Positions 1-8,530 of a stretch of 29,626 nucleotides of DNA are shown here, piece after piece. Source of the stretch: Bacteroidales bacterium (GTDB lineage Bacteria; Bacteroidota; Bacteroidia; Bacteroidales; WCHB1-69); assembly GCA_017618435.1 (NCBI GenBank), contig JAFZUH010000088.1, forward strand, positions 1-29,626, written 5' to 3'. The stretch's first letter is position 1. Every line of letters starts with the position of its first letter. Both the position numbers and the translations under genes were made by a program. A model generated the notes under the pieces. That model made no database searches. It was not told the DNA's origin and saw only the letters and a program-made list of their open reading frames with translations.

Positions 1-505
1 TAGGACATTTTTTTTCGCAAGGTTTTTTGTCTTCTTTGCAGCAAGGTTTTTGTTCTTTGCAGCAAGGTTTAGGACCATTTTCGCCGTCTTTGAAACAAGG
101 TTTTGGACCATGGTGTCCGCATTTCATCGCTTCATCAAGCATTGCTTTTTGTTCGTCTAAAGTTTTGTTGTCAAAATCAGCCCAAGCGGTTTCTTGTTCT
201 TCCATTTTTGCTTGCATTTCAGCAAGATGTGCTTTCATTTCTGCTCTTTTGGCATCAATTTTTGTTTTTGCTGTGCTGATAAGTTCTTTTTTGGCGGTTT
301 CGTCCAAATTTGCCCAATCTTCCCATTTTTGTCTGAATGCTTCACATTCGGCTTTTTCTTCTTCTGTCATTTGACATTTGGGACCTTTGTCTTTTGGACA
401 ATTCATTTCTTGAGTTTCTTCTGTAGCTTCAGCCTCCGGAGCGTTGTTGCAACATGATGCGAATACAAAACACAATGCACCTGCAAACATTAATATCTTT
501 TTCAT
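1..505 (-). CDS. Cys-rich putative lipoprotein, partial (3' end beyond left edge)
   Basis: An open frame runs leftward from ATG at 505 to the window edge without a stop (168 codons seen). The N-terminus is a lipoprotein signal: MKK, a hydrophobic stretch, then FASC with the lipidated Cys at residue 18, followed directly by a second Cys. The middle (about residues 40-120) is charged and helix-prone, rich in Lys, Glu, Ala and Met, and could form a coiled coil. The visible C-terminal part is Cys/Lys/Pro-rich, with two adjacent 7-residue units KPCCKEQ and KPCCKED followed by more Cys; the matching 21-bp period is visible in the DNA at about 32-73. Such a tail could bind metal, but that is inference. 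I do not recognise a named family. The real end of the protein is not visible. Confidence 0.85.
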   Translation of the reverse strand, partial: MKKILMFAGALCFVFASCCNNAPEAEATEETQEMNCPKDKGPKCQMTEEEKAECEAFRQKWEDWANLDETAKKELISTAKTKIDAKRAEMKAHLAEMQAKMEEQETAWADFDNKTLDEQKAMLDEAMKCGHHGPKPCFKDGENGPKPCCKEQKPCCKEDKKPCEKKCP

Positions 506-620
506 GGTATGTTAAATAAATTTATGAATAAATAATTTTAATTGTTAGAATAACGCAAATTTGGGCTATTTATTGTATTGTGAACATATATTTTTCCCAA
601 ACACATAGTTTACCGGCAGT

Positions 621-2540
621 TTATTCATAAAAACGCCAGCAAGCCCCGACCGAAAATCCCAAATCTTTGCTCGGATAATGGGGTGATTGGTAATAGGTTT
701 TGCCAAAAGCACCTGCCCAAAAGTGGGTCAGTTTGGCTTGGAGAACAAAACGGTTGATTTTGGCTTTCAAGAAAAAGTCCAAATAACCGTAATTGCCGAT
801 TTTAACATCGGATTGAAGGTAAAATTGCTGCAAGGCGGGATTGTAGGCATTGGCGTAATAACTTGTATTGTACAAAAAGTCAAATCCGGGTTGCAGATAC
901 AAGGCTTTTTTGAACAGGTAAAAACCATAATAAACCGATTGTCTCAATGCGACTACAGGCAATTGAATGTCTTTGTTGTCGCAATATTGCAGATAAAAAT
1001 TGCTATGCCAGCCGAATCCTTTGATGTCCAAAGGTATGTATGCGGCAAGTTGATAAATGTTTGTAACCTTGTTTGTTTGTGCGGGCTTTATATTTTCGTC
1101 AAATATAACCAAATGATTGTGAAGATAATAGTTGGCAGATACCTCATATTTGTCAAACAACCATTTGAGTTGTGCCGCTATGGTCTGTTGTTTTTTCAAT
1201 TTATAGTCCCAATGGTAATTGTTGGAGACATAATGTGTGAAAATGTAATCGGGAGCATAGTTCCAAAAATTGATTTTAGCATCTATAGCGTGGAAATGAC
1301 GGTCGGTTTTGTTCATATTTATTCTTACCAAGCCTTCTGCGGTTATATCTCCGGCATTGTATCCGTTGAGGGTTGTTTGTACTTTCCCCTTTATTTCCAA
1401 GCGATTGAACAGTTTGACGTACACCATGCCCCAAGGAGTGAATTGATTGTCGGAATATTTCCCCATCGCATCCCTCACTTGGTTGAAAGTGTGTGAAATA
1501 CCTGCACTGATATGTAAAATGTAGGGTTTGTCAGGCAATGAATCTTCGGGCATAAAATTAGCCCATGCAATATTGTTCCGCAGTTGTTTCACCCTGATTC
1601 TGTCAAGTGTGGAATCTGTTCTGAAAACAAATAAGGAATAGTAGTTGGAATCCAAATGATAGTCGTTGTATTGGTATTTGTTGGCGACAAAATCAATATC
1701 GTGAACGATGTAGCCGAGATTTATCCGTTTTTTGCCTTCTTTTTCTGCTGGCGACAAAGACACATAGTGTCTGAAAAATATTTGATGGTATCTGTTGTCG
1801 TTTTGTGCTTGCAGGAGTTTCACTTCCACCGACCTCGGGTTGCTTGTCGAAGAGTTCCAAAGGCTGTCGGCGGCAATGCCTCCGTTTTCGTCCACTTTTA
1901 TCATACTGAAAGCATAATAAATTTTAAAGCCGTATCTTCGGTTGGGCATCAGGTAGTGCAAGCCTGCCCCCACATTCACGTCTCTTGTGCCTTGTCGCAC
2001 ATAACGCCCGTCTGCAAGAATGGTTTCCAAGCCGAGGTTGAAATGCAGGTCATCTCTTATCTGTTGGGCGTGTTCTGCCGAAAAATGATGTTCTTTGCCG
2101 GATAAAAAATCGTAGGCGACTTTGGAATAGACCGTTTCCAAATGGTACATTTTCCATGTGGAGATTGTTCTGATGTAGTTTTGGAAATAGTTGGGTTTGA
2201 AACAAAACCCGTGGCGTTTTTCAAAAGAATAGTTCAGGCTATGCTGGGCTTGTCCGAATTGTCCCAAGCCTGCATATAAGTTTTTGGAAAACAAACTTAT
2301 ATCATCATTGTAAGCCCCGAATACAGAGGTGTCTATCGGTTGCCATACGGCATAGTCGGGCATATCGGGGTTGAGAAAGTAAAATGCGGTGGGGGCATAA
2401 TTCAATCCGTCACGTTTTTCCATTTGCGTGGCATTGGTGTCTTTGTCTTGCTCTTGGGTGCTTTGGGCAAAGGCAAGGCAAGGGGTGAGCCAACAAAATA
2501 GCCAAATGAAAAAACGTTTTTTTACTTTCATTGCTGACAT
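621..2540 (-). CDS. putative outer-membrane porin (Bacteroidota putative-porin family)
   Basis: The 639-residue product has a signal peptide ending near LAFAQ (residue about 26) and then alternates polar and aromatic residues throughout, as expected of an outer-membrane beta-barrel; it ends in a strand with a terminal aromatic region (CWRFYE). The N-terminal part, with YFLNPDMPDYAVWQPIDTS and a following LGQFGQA stretch, resembles the Bacteroidota putative-porin family (Pfam Porin_10). The family is annotated from structure-like sequence features and its substrate is not established. A second possible start lies three codons in (MKVKKRFF), which gives a more usual signal peptide. It is the last gene of a minus-strand operon, 7 bp after the phosphorylase gene, so nucleosides or bases are a possible but unproven substrate. 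Confidence 0.8.
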   Translation of the reverse strand: MSAMKVKKRFFIWLFCWLTPCLAFAQSTQEQDKDTNATQMEKRDGLNYAPTAFYFLNPDMPDYAVWQPIDTSVFGAYNDDISLFSKNLYAGLGQFGQAQHSLNYSFEKRHGFCFKPNYFQNYIRTISTWKMYHLETVYSKVAYDFLSGKEHHFSAEHAQQIRDDLHFNLGLETILADGRYVRQGTRDVNVGAGLHYLMPNRRYGFKIYYAFSMIKVDENGGIAADSLWNSSTSNPRSVEVKLLQAQNDNRYHQIFFRHYVSLSPAEKEGKKRINLGYIVHDIDFVANKYQYNDYHLDSNYYSLFVFRTDSTLDRIRVKQLRNNIAWANFMPEDSLPDKPYILHISAGISHTFNQVRDAMGKYSDNQFTPWGMVYVKLFNRLEIKGKVQTTLNGYNAGDITAEGLVRINMNKTDRHFHAIDAKINFWNYAPDYIFTHYVSNNYHWDYKLKKQQTIAAQLKWLFDKYEVSANYYLHNHLVIFDENIKPAQTNKVTNIYQLAAYIPLDIKGFGWHSNFYLQYCDNKDIQLPVVALRQSVYYGFYLFKKALYLQPGFDFLYNTSYYANAYNPALQQFYLQSDVKIGNYGYLDFFLKAKINRFVLQAKLTHFWAGAFGKTYYQSPHYPSKDLGFSVGACWRFYE

Positions 2541-2547
2541 TTTGTCT

Positions 2548-3411
2548 TTAAAATCGGGTTAAAACAGTTTCTATCAGTTTTTCCATAGACGGGTGATAGT
2601 CTTTGGCAAATGTTTTCTGCATACGGTTGGCAATTACCACACAAATGGTCAAAGCGTTGTGCCCCATTATTTTTGACAGGGCATATAAGGCCGATGTTTC
2701 CATTTCCATATTGGTGAAATGCAGGTCTTCACAAACAACATCTGTCAATTTGGGACAGAAATCTTCAAAAGCCAACTCTTGTCTTAATACTCTGCATTGC
2801 GGAGCATAAAACCCCGAGGCTGTCAAAGTTATTCCTTTTCTCATATCAAAAGCCAGTTTGTTCATCATTGTATCGGAACATTTGACGGAATAGGGTTCGG
2901 CAAAAGAGGGTTTCCATTGGGTTGCTTTAACAAAAGCCGATTCTATTTCGGCATTGCGTATGTTTTTGTCGTGGCGGTAAAAATGCAACAGCCCGTCCAT
3001 ACCCAAGCAATATTGGGAGGCGACAAAAGAGTTTGTTTCCATATCGGGCAACAACCCGCCGCAGGTTCCCAACCGCACGATATTCAAAGCAGTGTGTTGT
3101 GGTTTGACGGTTCGGTGTTGCAAATCGATATTGACAAGGGCATCCAATTCATTGAGGACAATGTCTATATTGTCTGTTCCCATACCCGTTGAAATAACGC
3201 TGATACGTTTGTTTTGAAAAGTACCGGTGTGGGTAACTATTTCCCGATTTTGTTTTTTGACTTCAATATGGTCAAAAAATGCGGATACGGTGGCAACACG
3301 TCCGGGGTCGCCAACCAAAATGATATTGCCAGCCAATTCTTCGGGTAAAAGATTGAGGTGATAAACACGTCCTTCTGCCGTCAAGGGCATTTCTGAAGAT
3401 TGAATTGCCAT
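2548..3411 (-). CDS. nucleoside phosphorylase (uridine/purine phosphorylase family)
   Basis: The 287-residue cytoplasmic protein belongs to the PNP/UDP phosphorylase superfamily, which splits nucleosides with phosphate into base and ribose-1-phosphate. Visible marks are the phosphate-binding GDPGR (residues 34-38), the STGMGTDN segment (74-81), RLGTCGGL (113-120) and the ribose-binding MEMET (235-239). Length fits the family. The exact base preference cannot be read from the sequence; uridine phosphorylase-like is the nearest guess from the GDPGRV form. The start ATG follows the preceding gene's stop by 2 bp and the porin starts 7 bp after its own stop, so the three genes are almost certainly co-transcribed and serve either nucleoside salvage or turnover. 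Confidence 0.88.
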   Translation of the reverse strand: MAIQSSEMPLTAEGRVYHLNLLPEELAGNIILVGDPGRVATVSAFFDHIEVKKQNREIVTHTGTFQNKRISVISTGMGTDNIDIVLNELDALVNIDLQHRTVKPQHTALNIVRLGTCGGLLPDMETNSFVASQYCLGMDGLLHFYRHDKNIRNAEIESAFVKATQWKPSFAEPYSVKCSDTMMNKLAFDMRKGITLTASGFYAPQCRVLRQELAFEDFCPKLTDVVCEDLHFTNMEMETSALYALSKIMGHNALTICVVIANRMQKTFAKDYHPSMEKLIETVLTRF

Positions 3412-3413
3412 AA

Positions 3414-3893
3414 CTAATCCATTATTTTTAAATGTTTACTATACAAATAAACAAACAGGGCAGATATGACAAATCCGCCGAAACTGAAAGATTTGACACT
3501 GATAAATATCATCGGCAAAGCCAGCACCAAAATTTGGGATACAATGTAAAAATGGAAACCCAATTTTTTGAGTTTGAGCATATAAACTGCCCCGACAATA
3601 GCCAATACAGCCACCAAGACCAACAAAAGATAATAAATTCTCGGTGTGTTGATTATCAAATTGACGGCTTCTTCAAAAATGTTTTCATTCCCATTGATTT
3701 CAAGCATTTTTTCCGACATGGTTTCACTAAAGGTTTCCAACATAGCAGGCAGTTTGTTGTACAAAACATAATACATCATGCCGCTTAGTATGGAAAAACC
3801 GTTGTTGATGATGGTTAAAATACAAAGAACAAGCAACATTGACGGGCGTTGTTGTTTGTCCTGCCCGATTTTATCTATTTCTATATTTTCCAT
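3414..3893 (-). CDS. small membrane protein, four predicted TM segments
   Basis: The 159-residue product starts MENIEIDKIGQDKQQ and then shows four hydrophobic stretches: about residues 18-40, 85-105, 113-133 and 135-153, separated by short charged links; a polar loop of about 40 residues with Met/Glu-rich sequence lies between the first and second. I chose the ATG at 3893 rather than an in-frame upstream ATG at 4085, because the upstream extension is AT-rich low-complexity sequence and crosses the promoter at 3928-3957. The family is not recognised; it looks like the small multi-pass proteins of unknown function common in Bacteroidota. It is the first gene of the operon with the phosphorylase and the porin. 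Confidence 0.75.
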   Translation of the reverse strand: MENIEIDKIGQDKQQRPSMLLVLCILTIINNGFSILSGMMYYVLYNKLPAMLETFSETMSEKMLEINGNENIFEEAVNLIINTPRIYYLLLVLVAVLAIVGAVYMLKLKKLGFHFYIVSQILVLALPMIFISVKSFSFGGFVISALFVYLYSKHLKIMD

Positions 3894-3927
3894 ATTGTTG
3901 TTTTTTTTACAAAAATTGGTAATAATG

Positions 3928-3957
3928 CAAAGGTATAAAAAAAAACAATATCCCAAA
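3928..3957 (-). promoter_or_regulatory. Bacteroidota-type promoter for the minus-strand operon
   Basis: Read on the minus strand, TTTG (3957-3954) is followed after 18 bp by TACCTTTG (3935-3928), an exact match to the -7 consensus TAnnTTTG. Transcription would begin about 30 nt before the ATG at 3893. This also supports that ATG as the start. Confidence 0.7.
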
Positions 3958-4003
3958 TGTAGACGAATTGGTATTTTGATTATACAAAAAACTAAAAAAA
4001 AAA

Positions 4004-4035
4004 TTGAATTGGAATGTATAAAAGTGTTATTTTTG
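4004..4035 (+). promoter_or_regulatory. Bacteroidota-type promoter for the type IX secreted protein
   Basis: TTG at 4004-4006 is followed after 21 bp by TATTTTTG (4028-4035), an exact TAnnTTTG match. The predicted 5' leader to the ATG at 4098 is about 55 nt. It is divergent from the minus-strand promoter at 3928-3957; the two elements are about 70 bp apart. Confidence 0.6.
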
Positions 4036-4097
4036 CAAAATATGATTCTGTAAATGTAATAATTTTTTAAATATTTAATAATCAAACTTATTTTACA

Positions 4098-6653
4098 ATG
4101 AAAAAAATAATATTTATTTTAACGTTTTGTGTTGCAGGATTCTTTTCTGCAAAAGCACAAAGTAGTGCGGATTCCGCCTCTGCAAGAGATTTGGTTTATC
4201 AGCCGCTAAACACATCAACATTGCCTGTGTCTGTAACAGATACCTTGTTGAATACAGACAAAATCTTAAAAGATGTACGCCAAGGGCGTTATGCCAAAGG
4301 CTATTCTTTTACTTCCACTAAAGAGAGTACATGGATTATTTCAATGCTTTCGGGCGGTTGGGATTGCTATTTGTATTTGTTGGATGCCAATTTTGAGATA
4401 ATTGATTACAACGATGACTATAATGGCAGTTCTTACGGCAGCCGTATTGTAGCGGCACTGCCTGCAGGTACCTATTATGTAATAGCCACATCGTTTAGTA
4501 GCGGTGTATATGGTCCGGATAGGAGTTATACGCTTGTCTTGAATGCTGTTAATACGAAAAAGATAAGAGAACTTACCTACACTCCACAAACATTCTCAAT
4601 GTTTACCGATTCTGTTACCTATGCCGATGCTATTGTATATGATTCGGTAGGTTTGGACCAATGGGGCGACCCTATCCTGATAGAAATGAATAGAGTGAAA
4701 GCATATACCATGCAGATACCGGCAGGAAACTATAGGTTTTATGATACCAATTATAATATAAGTATGTATATTCTTGACAATGAATACAATTTTATCGGCT
4801 ATAGCGAAGAAGGTATTCAGATAGATGAAGCAGGCACATATCGTATACTTGTAGCATCTTGGAGCAATTTTGATGCGGATACAACATTGACGGATGTCTT
4901 TACTTTTAATGCAGAAACACTTAATGCCGTAACTTACAAGACATTGACATATACTCCGATAAACACCGGAGAATTTATTGTGGATTCCCTAACGGCAAAC
5001 GAACCTGTTCTTTTCCCAAGTGAGTATAATTTGTCCTACGCCAAAGGTTACTCATTCACAACTTCCGATACGGCAAACTATATTGAGATAATCGTGAATG
5101 ATTCTGCACACTCTGTTTATGTGGATTATACGTTGTTGGACAACAATAAAAATGTTATTAAAGAATATCCATATTTGGTAAAAGCAACTCCATCAACAAC
5201 CTATTATTTTGTTGTTTACGGTGACGATCCGTTAGATCAAGGTTTTTACAATTTTATTATAAATGAAAAGGCTCACTTGAATACCTATTTTATAGATGCC
5301 ATAAATGGAAATGATAACAATAACGGTCTTTCTGTAGATTCTGCTTTGCGTACCCTTGATGCTGCCGTGTACATGTCAAATGGTGTGGGTACTTATTATC
5401 TGACAGAAAATTATGTGTTTACCGATTATGTTGAAGTTTTTTTCGCTGAAATATATCCATACGGTAAAAACATTCATTTAAGTGAAGCAATAAGCAACAG
5501 TAATTATGATTATGTAATAGGGGTTGGTGGTGACCTTACATTCGGTAAAAAAGGAGATACCAATTATTTTATTTTGGATACTGCACTAAGCACTCCTAAT
5601 TATGAGACTTTTATTGCATATGGAAGATATTTTCTCAATGATGATGTGAATATTGAGATAAACAATGTTATAATGAATAATTTTGAAACCCGTAATTTTG
5701 TAGAAGGAACCAATGTAACCGTCAACAATTGCAAATTTACCGACAATTATATTTATGCAGGTCAGTATATGCCGGTTATGTTTTATGCCACTGACAGTCT
5801 GAAATTCAGCAATACGCTTTTCTCACAAAATACGTTTGAGGGAATGTTGTTCACTCTTGACAACCAAATGTATAGACCAATGCCTACCGTTAAGAAAACT
5901 TTCTTCGAAATGGAAAATACCGATATATTGAGCAATTACGTTGGTATGCCTATAATATTCTATGAAAACTCAAATGTCAAATTCAAAAGCGGAAACATCA
6001 GAAACAATAGCATAGCAATGAGCAACGGTGGTTATGGTTTCTATGAGATTATATCACTGTTTGATATTAATCCGACAAGTGCTGCCGGTGTTTGGATGAT
6101 GGGTGGCAACATTACTATGGGATCGGATTTCAAAATGGATAATAGCAATTATTTGTTCCTTGATTCATCGTCAGTGCTTACGATTACCGAAGATATAAGA
6201 CAACCGGAGGCTGCAACAATATTCCCGTTCAGTTTTAACCGATATTCTCAAATGATGTCAATACCAAGACCAGATTATTATGACGGCAGACTTGTACTCG
6301 GCGGAACTGAAAGTCTTGTTGCTGCAAACTACAGCAGGTTTGCCATAGCACAACCATTAAATGAAATATGGTTGTTACATTCAGACGGACGTATCTATAA
6401 GAGCGGTTTAGGCATTGAAGATGAAATGGCAGGAAACAACGAAATCCGTATCTATCCTAACCCTGCAAAAGACCAAGTTACAATTGACGGTATCGAAAAT
6501 ACCGAAAACGTCCAACTCATCAATATGATGGGACAAGTGGTTAAACAATTTAACAATGTAAACGAATCTGTAACTGTCAATGTAAGCGAATTGCCTGCAG
6601 GTATGTATTTTGTACGTATGGGCAATACTGTTAAAAAATTGATGGTGGAATAA
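4098..6653 (+). CDS. large secreted protein with PPC-like repeats, beta-helix-like region and type IX sorting domain
   Basis: The 851-residue product begins with a signal peptide (MKKIIFILTF to AKAQ, cleavage near residue 21). Three units of about 125 residues follow, each opening with a similar strand (LVYQPLN at 32, LTYTPQT at 159, LTYTPIN at 283); the first looks like a bacterial pre-peptidase C-terminal (PPC) domain, with DCYLYLLD and LPAGTYYVIA motifs. From about 395, DAINGNDNNNGLS introduces an Asn-rich region typical of right-handed beta-helix proteins (to about 740). Residues about 775-851 form a type IX secretion C-terminal domain, with IYPNPAKDQV, MMGQVV and LPAGMYFVRM. Family knowledge says this tail directs export across the outer membrane, usually with surface attachment. 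No catalytic residues are evident, so an adhesin or matrix role is only inferred. It is transcribed alone and followed by a terminator. Confidence 0.88.
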   Translation: MKKIIFILTFCVAGFFSAKAQSSADSASARDLVYQPLNTSTLPVSVTDTLLNTDKILKDVRQGRYAKGYSFTSTKESTWIISMLSGGWDCYLYLLDANFEIIDYNDDYNGSSYGSRIVAALPAGTYYVIATSFSSGVYGPDRSYTLVLNAVNTKKIRELTYTPQTFSMFTDSVTYADAIVYDSVGLDQWGDPILIEMNRVKAYTMQIPAGNYRFYDTNYNISMYILDNEYNFIGYSEEGIQIDEAGTYRILVASWSNFDADTTLTDVFTFNAETLNAVTYKTLTYTPINTGEFIVDSLTANEPVLFPSEYNLSYAKGYSFTTSDTANYIEIIVNDSAHSVYVDYTLLDNNKNVIKEYPYLVKATPSTTYYFVVYGDDPLDQGFYNFIINEKAHLNTYFIDAINGNDNNNGLSVDSALRTLDAAVYMSNGVGTYYLTENYVFTDYVEVFFAEIYPYGKNIHLSEAISNSNYDYVIGVGGDLTFGKKGDTNYFILDTALSTPNYETFIAYGRYFLNDDVNIEINNVIMNNFETRNFVEGTNVTVNNCKFTDNYIYAGQYMPVMFYATDSLKFSNTLFSQNTFEGMLFTLDNQMYRPMPTVKKTFFEMENTDILSNYVGMPIIFYENSNVKFKSGNIRNNSIAMSNGGYGFYEIISLFDINPTSAAGVWMMGGNITMGSDFKMDNSNYLFLDSSSVLTITEDIRQPEAATIFPFSFNRYSQMMSIPRPDYYDGRLVLGGTESLVAANYSRFAIAQPLNEIWLLHSDGRIYKSGLGIEDEMAGNNEIRIYPNPAKDQVTIDGIENTENVQLINMMGQVVKQFNNVNESVTVNVSELPAGMYFVRMGNTVKKLMVE

Positions 6654-6673
6654 TAAATTCCTGATTAAAACAC

Positions 6674-6704
6674 AGAGAGTCACATGTTGTGGCTCTCTTT
6701 TTTT
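6674..6704 (+). terminator. intrinsic terminator after the type IX secreted protein gene
   Basis: A 10-bp stem pairs AGAGAGTCAC (6674-6683) with GTGGCTCTCT (6689-6698), including one G-T pair, with a 5-nt loop and a T run to 6704. It lies 20 bp after the stop codon. Confidence 0.85.
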
Positions 6705-6767
6705 ATACCAAGAGAAAAATATGAAAAATATTTTGATATGATTAGATGAGTATAATAAAAAAATATA

Positions 6768-6775
6768 TATCTTTG
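6768..6775 (+). promoter_or_regulatory. candidate -7 element for the OmpA-family gene leader
   Basis: TATCTTTG matches TAnnTTTG exactly. No good -33 TTTG lies at the usual distance (the nearest is at 6732-6735, 32 bp away), so support is partial. Use of this site would give a leader of about 210 nt ahead of the ATG at 6995. Confidence 0.4.
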
Positions 6776-6839
6776 CAAAGACAAACAAGAAGATACAAAA
6801 AAGGTCGGACAATACATACCATATCAATCGAATATCAAT

Positions 6840-6866
6840 ACAAGCAACTGATATTCAGTTGTTTGT
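6840..6866 (+). other. strong hairpin in the leader of the OmpA-family gene
   Basis: ACAAGCAACTGA (6840-6851) pairs with TCAGTTGTTTGT (6855-6866): 12 bp with one G-T pair and a 3-nt loop. It has no T run, so it is not a terminator. A run of nine G (6871-6879) follows directly. The rest of the 341-bp gap 6654-6994 holds the two terminators and the -7 element listed separately, and no gene. Confidence 0.6.
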
Positions 6867-6908
6867 AAACGGGGGGGGGTAAAAACCTCTTCTAAATATT
6901 TTCTTTTG

Positions 6909-6948
6909 CGCAAATATGCCTGAAAATAGGCGTATTTGCGTTTTTTTT
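6909..6948 (+). terminator. intrinsic terminator or attenuator just before the OmpA-family gene
   Basis: CGCAAATATGCCT (6909-6921) pairs with AGGCGTATTTGCG (6928-6940): 13 bp with one G-T pair, a 6-nt loop, then eight T. It ends 46 bp before the ATG at 6995 and more than 200 bp after the previous gene's own terminator, so it probably acts on a transcript started in the gap. Confidence 0.8.
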
Positions 6949-6994
6949 GCAATGAAATGACAAATAAATAAAAAATAAACAAAATTAACCTAAA

Positions 6995-8500
6995 ATGAAA
7001 AAGTACATTTTGATTTTTGCAGCCGTAACGATGATGTTGTCGGCAAATGCTCAAATTTGGAAAGAATTGGGTAATGCTGCCAAAAATGCGGCAAAAAACG
7101 CAGCTGTTCGTCAAACCGAACGTGTAACTGAAGGAGCAATAGACCGTGCCGTAGAAGGTGCTGAAAATGCAGCCGTAGATGCCACTACCAATGCCATCAA
7201 CAACAGGGCGAATACTCCCAGAGTGGAAAAAGAAAAGACAAACGGTGAAAAAAAAGCCAAAAAGGAACAGGACTGGAAATGTCCTGCTTGTGGTGCCAAG
7301 GGTAATACAGGTAAATTCTGTGCCAATTGCGGTGCCGCCCAGCCTGCAGCCAAAACAGCAGAGGGGTGGACTTGCGAAGAGTGCGGAAAGGAAGGCAATA
7401 CCGGTAAGTTCTGTGAAGACTGCGGTGCAAAGAAGCCCGGTAGCGAAGCCACTACGGCACCTGCTGCCAAGGCAACCCCAACACCGAAAGCAGAGACAAG
7501 TTATGCAAAGAGCGATTTTGTTCCCGGTGATGAAATTTTCTTTGATGACCCTGTAGAAAACGAAAAGGTAGGTGAATATCCTTCCCACTGGGATTTTGTT
7601 GGTGGAGAAGAATGTGAAATCATTACTTTGAATGGACAACAAGTGATAAAAGTTCAAGGCTGGCATACTGCTATCACCCCATTGATGAAAGAAGCCAATT
7701 ATCTGCCTGAAGATTTTACCATAGAGTTTGACGTTTGGTCTAAAGACAAAAACGGTGAATCTAACAACAATTGGGTTGATGTAGTACTATTGGATGAGGA
7801 AGGGAATGAAGTTATCGTAACAGGGGTAAATCCTGATTATAACAGCGATGAAATAGACCACGATTATCGTGCAGATGTGGGTTGTTCTTATTCGACTCCG
7901 TCAGACGATAGGAGAGAGGCATCTGCCCCCGGCAAAAACCTGCTTCCTCTCATCAAACCGAATACTTGGTTGCACATTGCAGTATCTTTCAATAAGCGTG
8001 CCTACAAATATTATGTAAATGGCGTGCGTATGATAAACTTGCCCAATGTGAAACGTCCTACCCGAATGAATCTTCGTTCGGTTTCAAACGACGGTCCTTT
8101 CTATTTCAAAAATATCCGTATGGCCAAAGGTGCGGTGCCATTGTATGACCGTCTGGCTTCGGACGGAAAAATTGTAACCTATGCCATCACTTTTGAAACA
8201 GGTAAGGCAGACCTTAAACCTGAATCTATGGTGGAAATAAATCGTATAGCCAAATTGATGAAAGAAAATCCCAACCTTTCATTTGAAGTACAAGGCCATT
8301 GCGATGCAACAGGTAGCGATAAAATAAATGACCCACTTAGCCAAAAAAGAGCAGAAGCCATTGTTGCTGAATTGGTGAAAATGGATATTGCCAAAGCACG
8401 TTTGACCGCAGTGGGCAAAGGTTCTCATGAACCTATCGCATCTAATTCCACTGACGAAGGCAGAGCTAAAAACCGCAGAGTGGAATTTGTAAAGAAATAA
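6995..8500 (+). CDS. exported OmpA-family protein with two zinc ribbons and a beta-sandwich domain
   Basis: The 501-residue product has a signal peptide (to NAQ, residue 20), an Ala/Asn-rich helical stretch (about 25-70), then two zinc-ribbon units with identical spacing: Cys 96/99/109/112 and Cys 127/130/140/143, both containing GNTGKFC. A Pro/Ala/Thr linker follows. Residues about 200-385 look like a LamG/concanavalin-type beta-sandwich (FTIEFDVWSKD, TWLHIAVSFN). Residues about 398-501 are an OmpA-like domain (ITFETGKADLKPES; GHCDATG with Asp437; NRRVEF near the end), which by family knowledge binds diaminopimelate in peptidoglycan from the periplasm. Zinc ribbons in an exported protein are unusual. 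It probably forms an operon with the next gene, 30 bp downstream. Confidence 0.87.
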   Translation: MKKYILIFAAVTMMLSANAQIWKELGNAAKNAAKNAAVRQTERVTEGAIDRAVEGAENAAVDATTNAINNRANTPRVEKEKTNGEKKAKKEQDWKCPACGAKGNTGKFCANCGAAQPAAKTAEGWTCEECGKEGNTGKFCEDCGAKKPGSEATTAPAAKATPTPKAETSYAKSDFVPGDEIFFDDPVENEKVGEYPSHWDFVGGEECEIITLNGQQVIKVQGWHTAITPLMKEANYLPEDFTIEFDVWSKDKNGESNNNWVDVVLLDEEGNEVIVTGVNPDYNSDEIDHDYRADVGCSYSTPSDDRREASAPGKNLLPLIKPNTWLHIAVSFNKRAYKYYVNGVRMINLPNVKRPTRMNLRSVSNDGPFYFKNIRMAKGAVPLYDRLASDGKIVTYAITFETGKADLKPESMVEINRIAKLMKENPNLSFEVQGHCDATGSDKINDPLSQKRAEAIVAELVKMDIAKARLTAVGKGSHEPIASNSTDEGRAKNRRVEFVKK

Positions 8501-8530
8501 TATATTTGAAATTTAGAATTGTTAAAGAAA

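Noticed and set aside
27..457. Plus-strand frames at the left edge
   Set aside because: Rich in Phe, Ser and Cys as expected for the complement of the Lys/Glu-rich lipoprotein frame, which has a proper start and lipobox.
687..2105. Open frames on the plus strand inside the porin gene
   Set aside because: They are antisense shadows: no signal or domain, while the minus-strand frame gives a coherent beta-barrel protein.
6824..7666. Minus-strand frame of 280 codons over the OmpA-family gene
   Set aside because: It covers the leader hairpins and the opposite strand of a well-supported gene; Phe/Cys-rich without recognisable domains.
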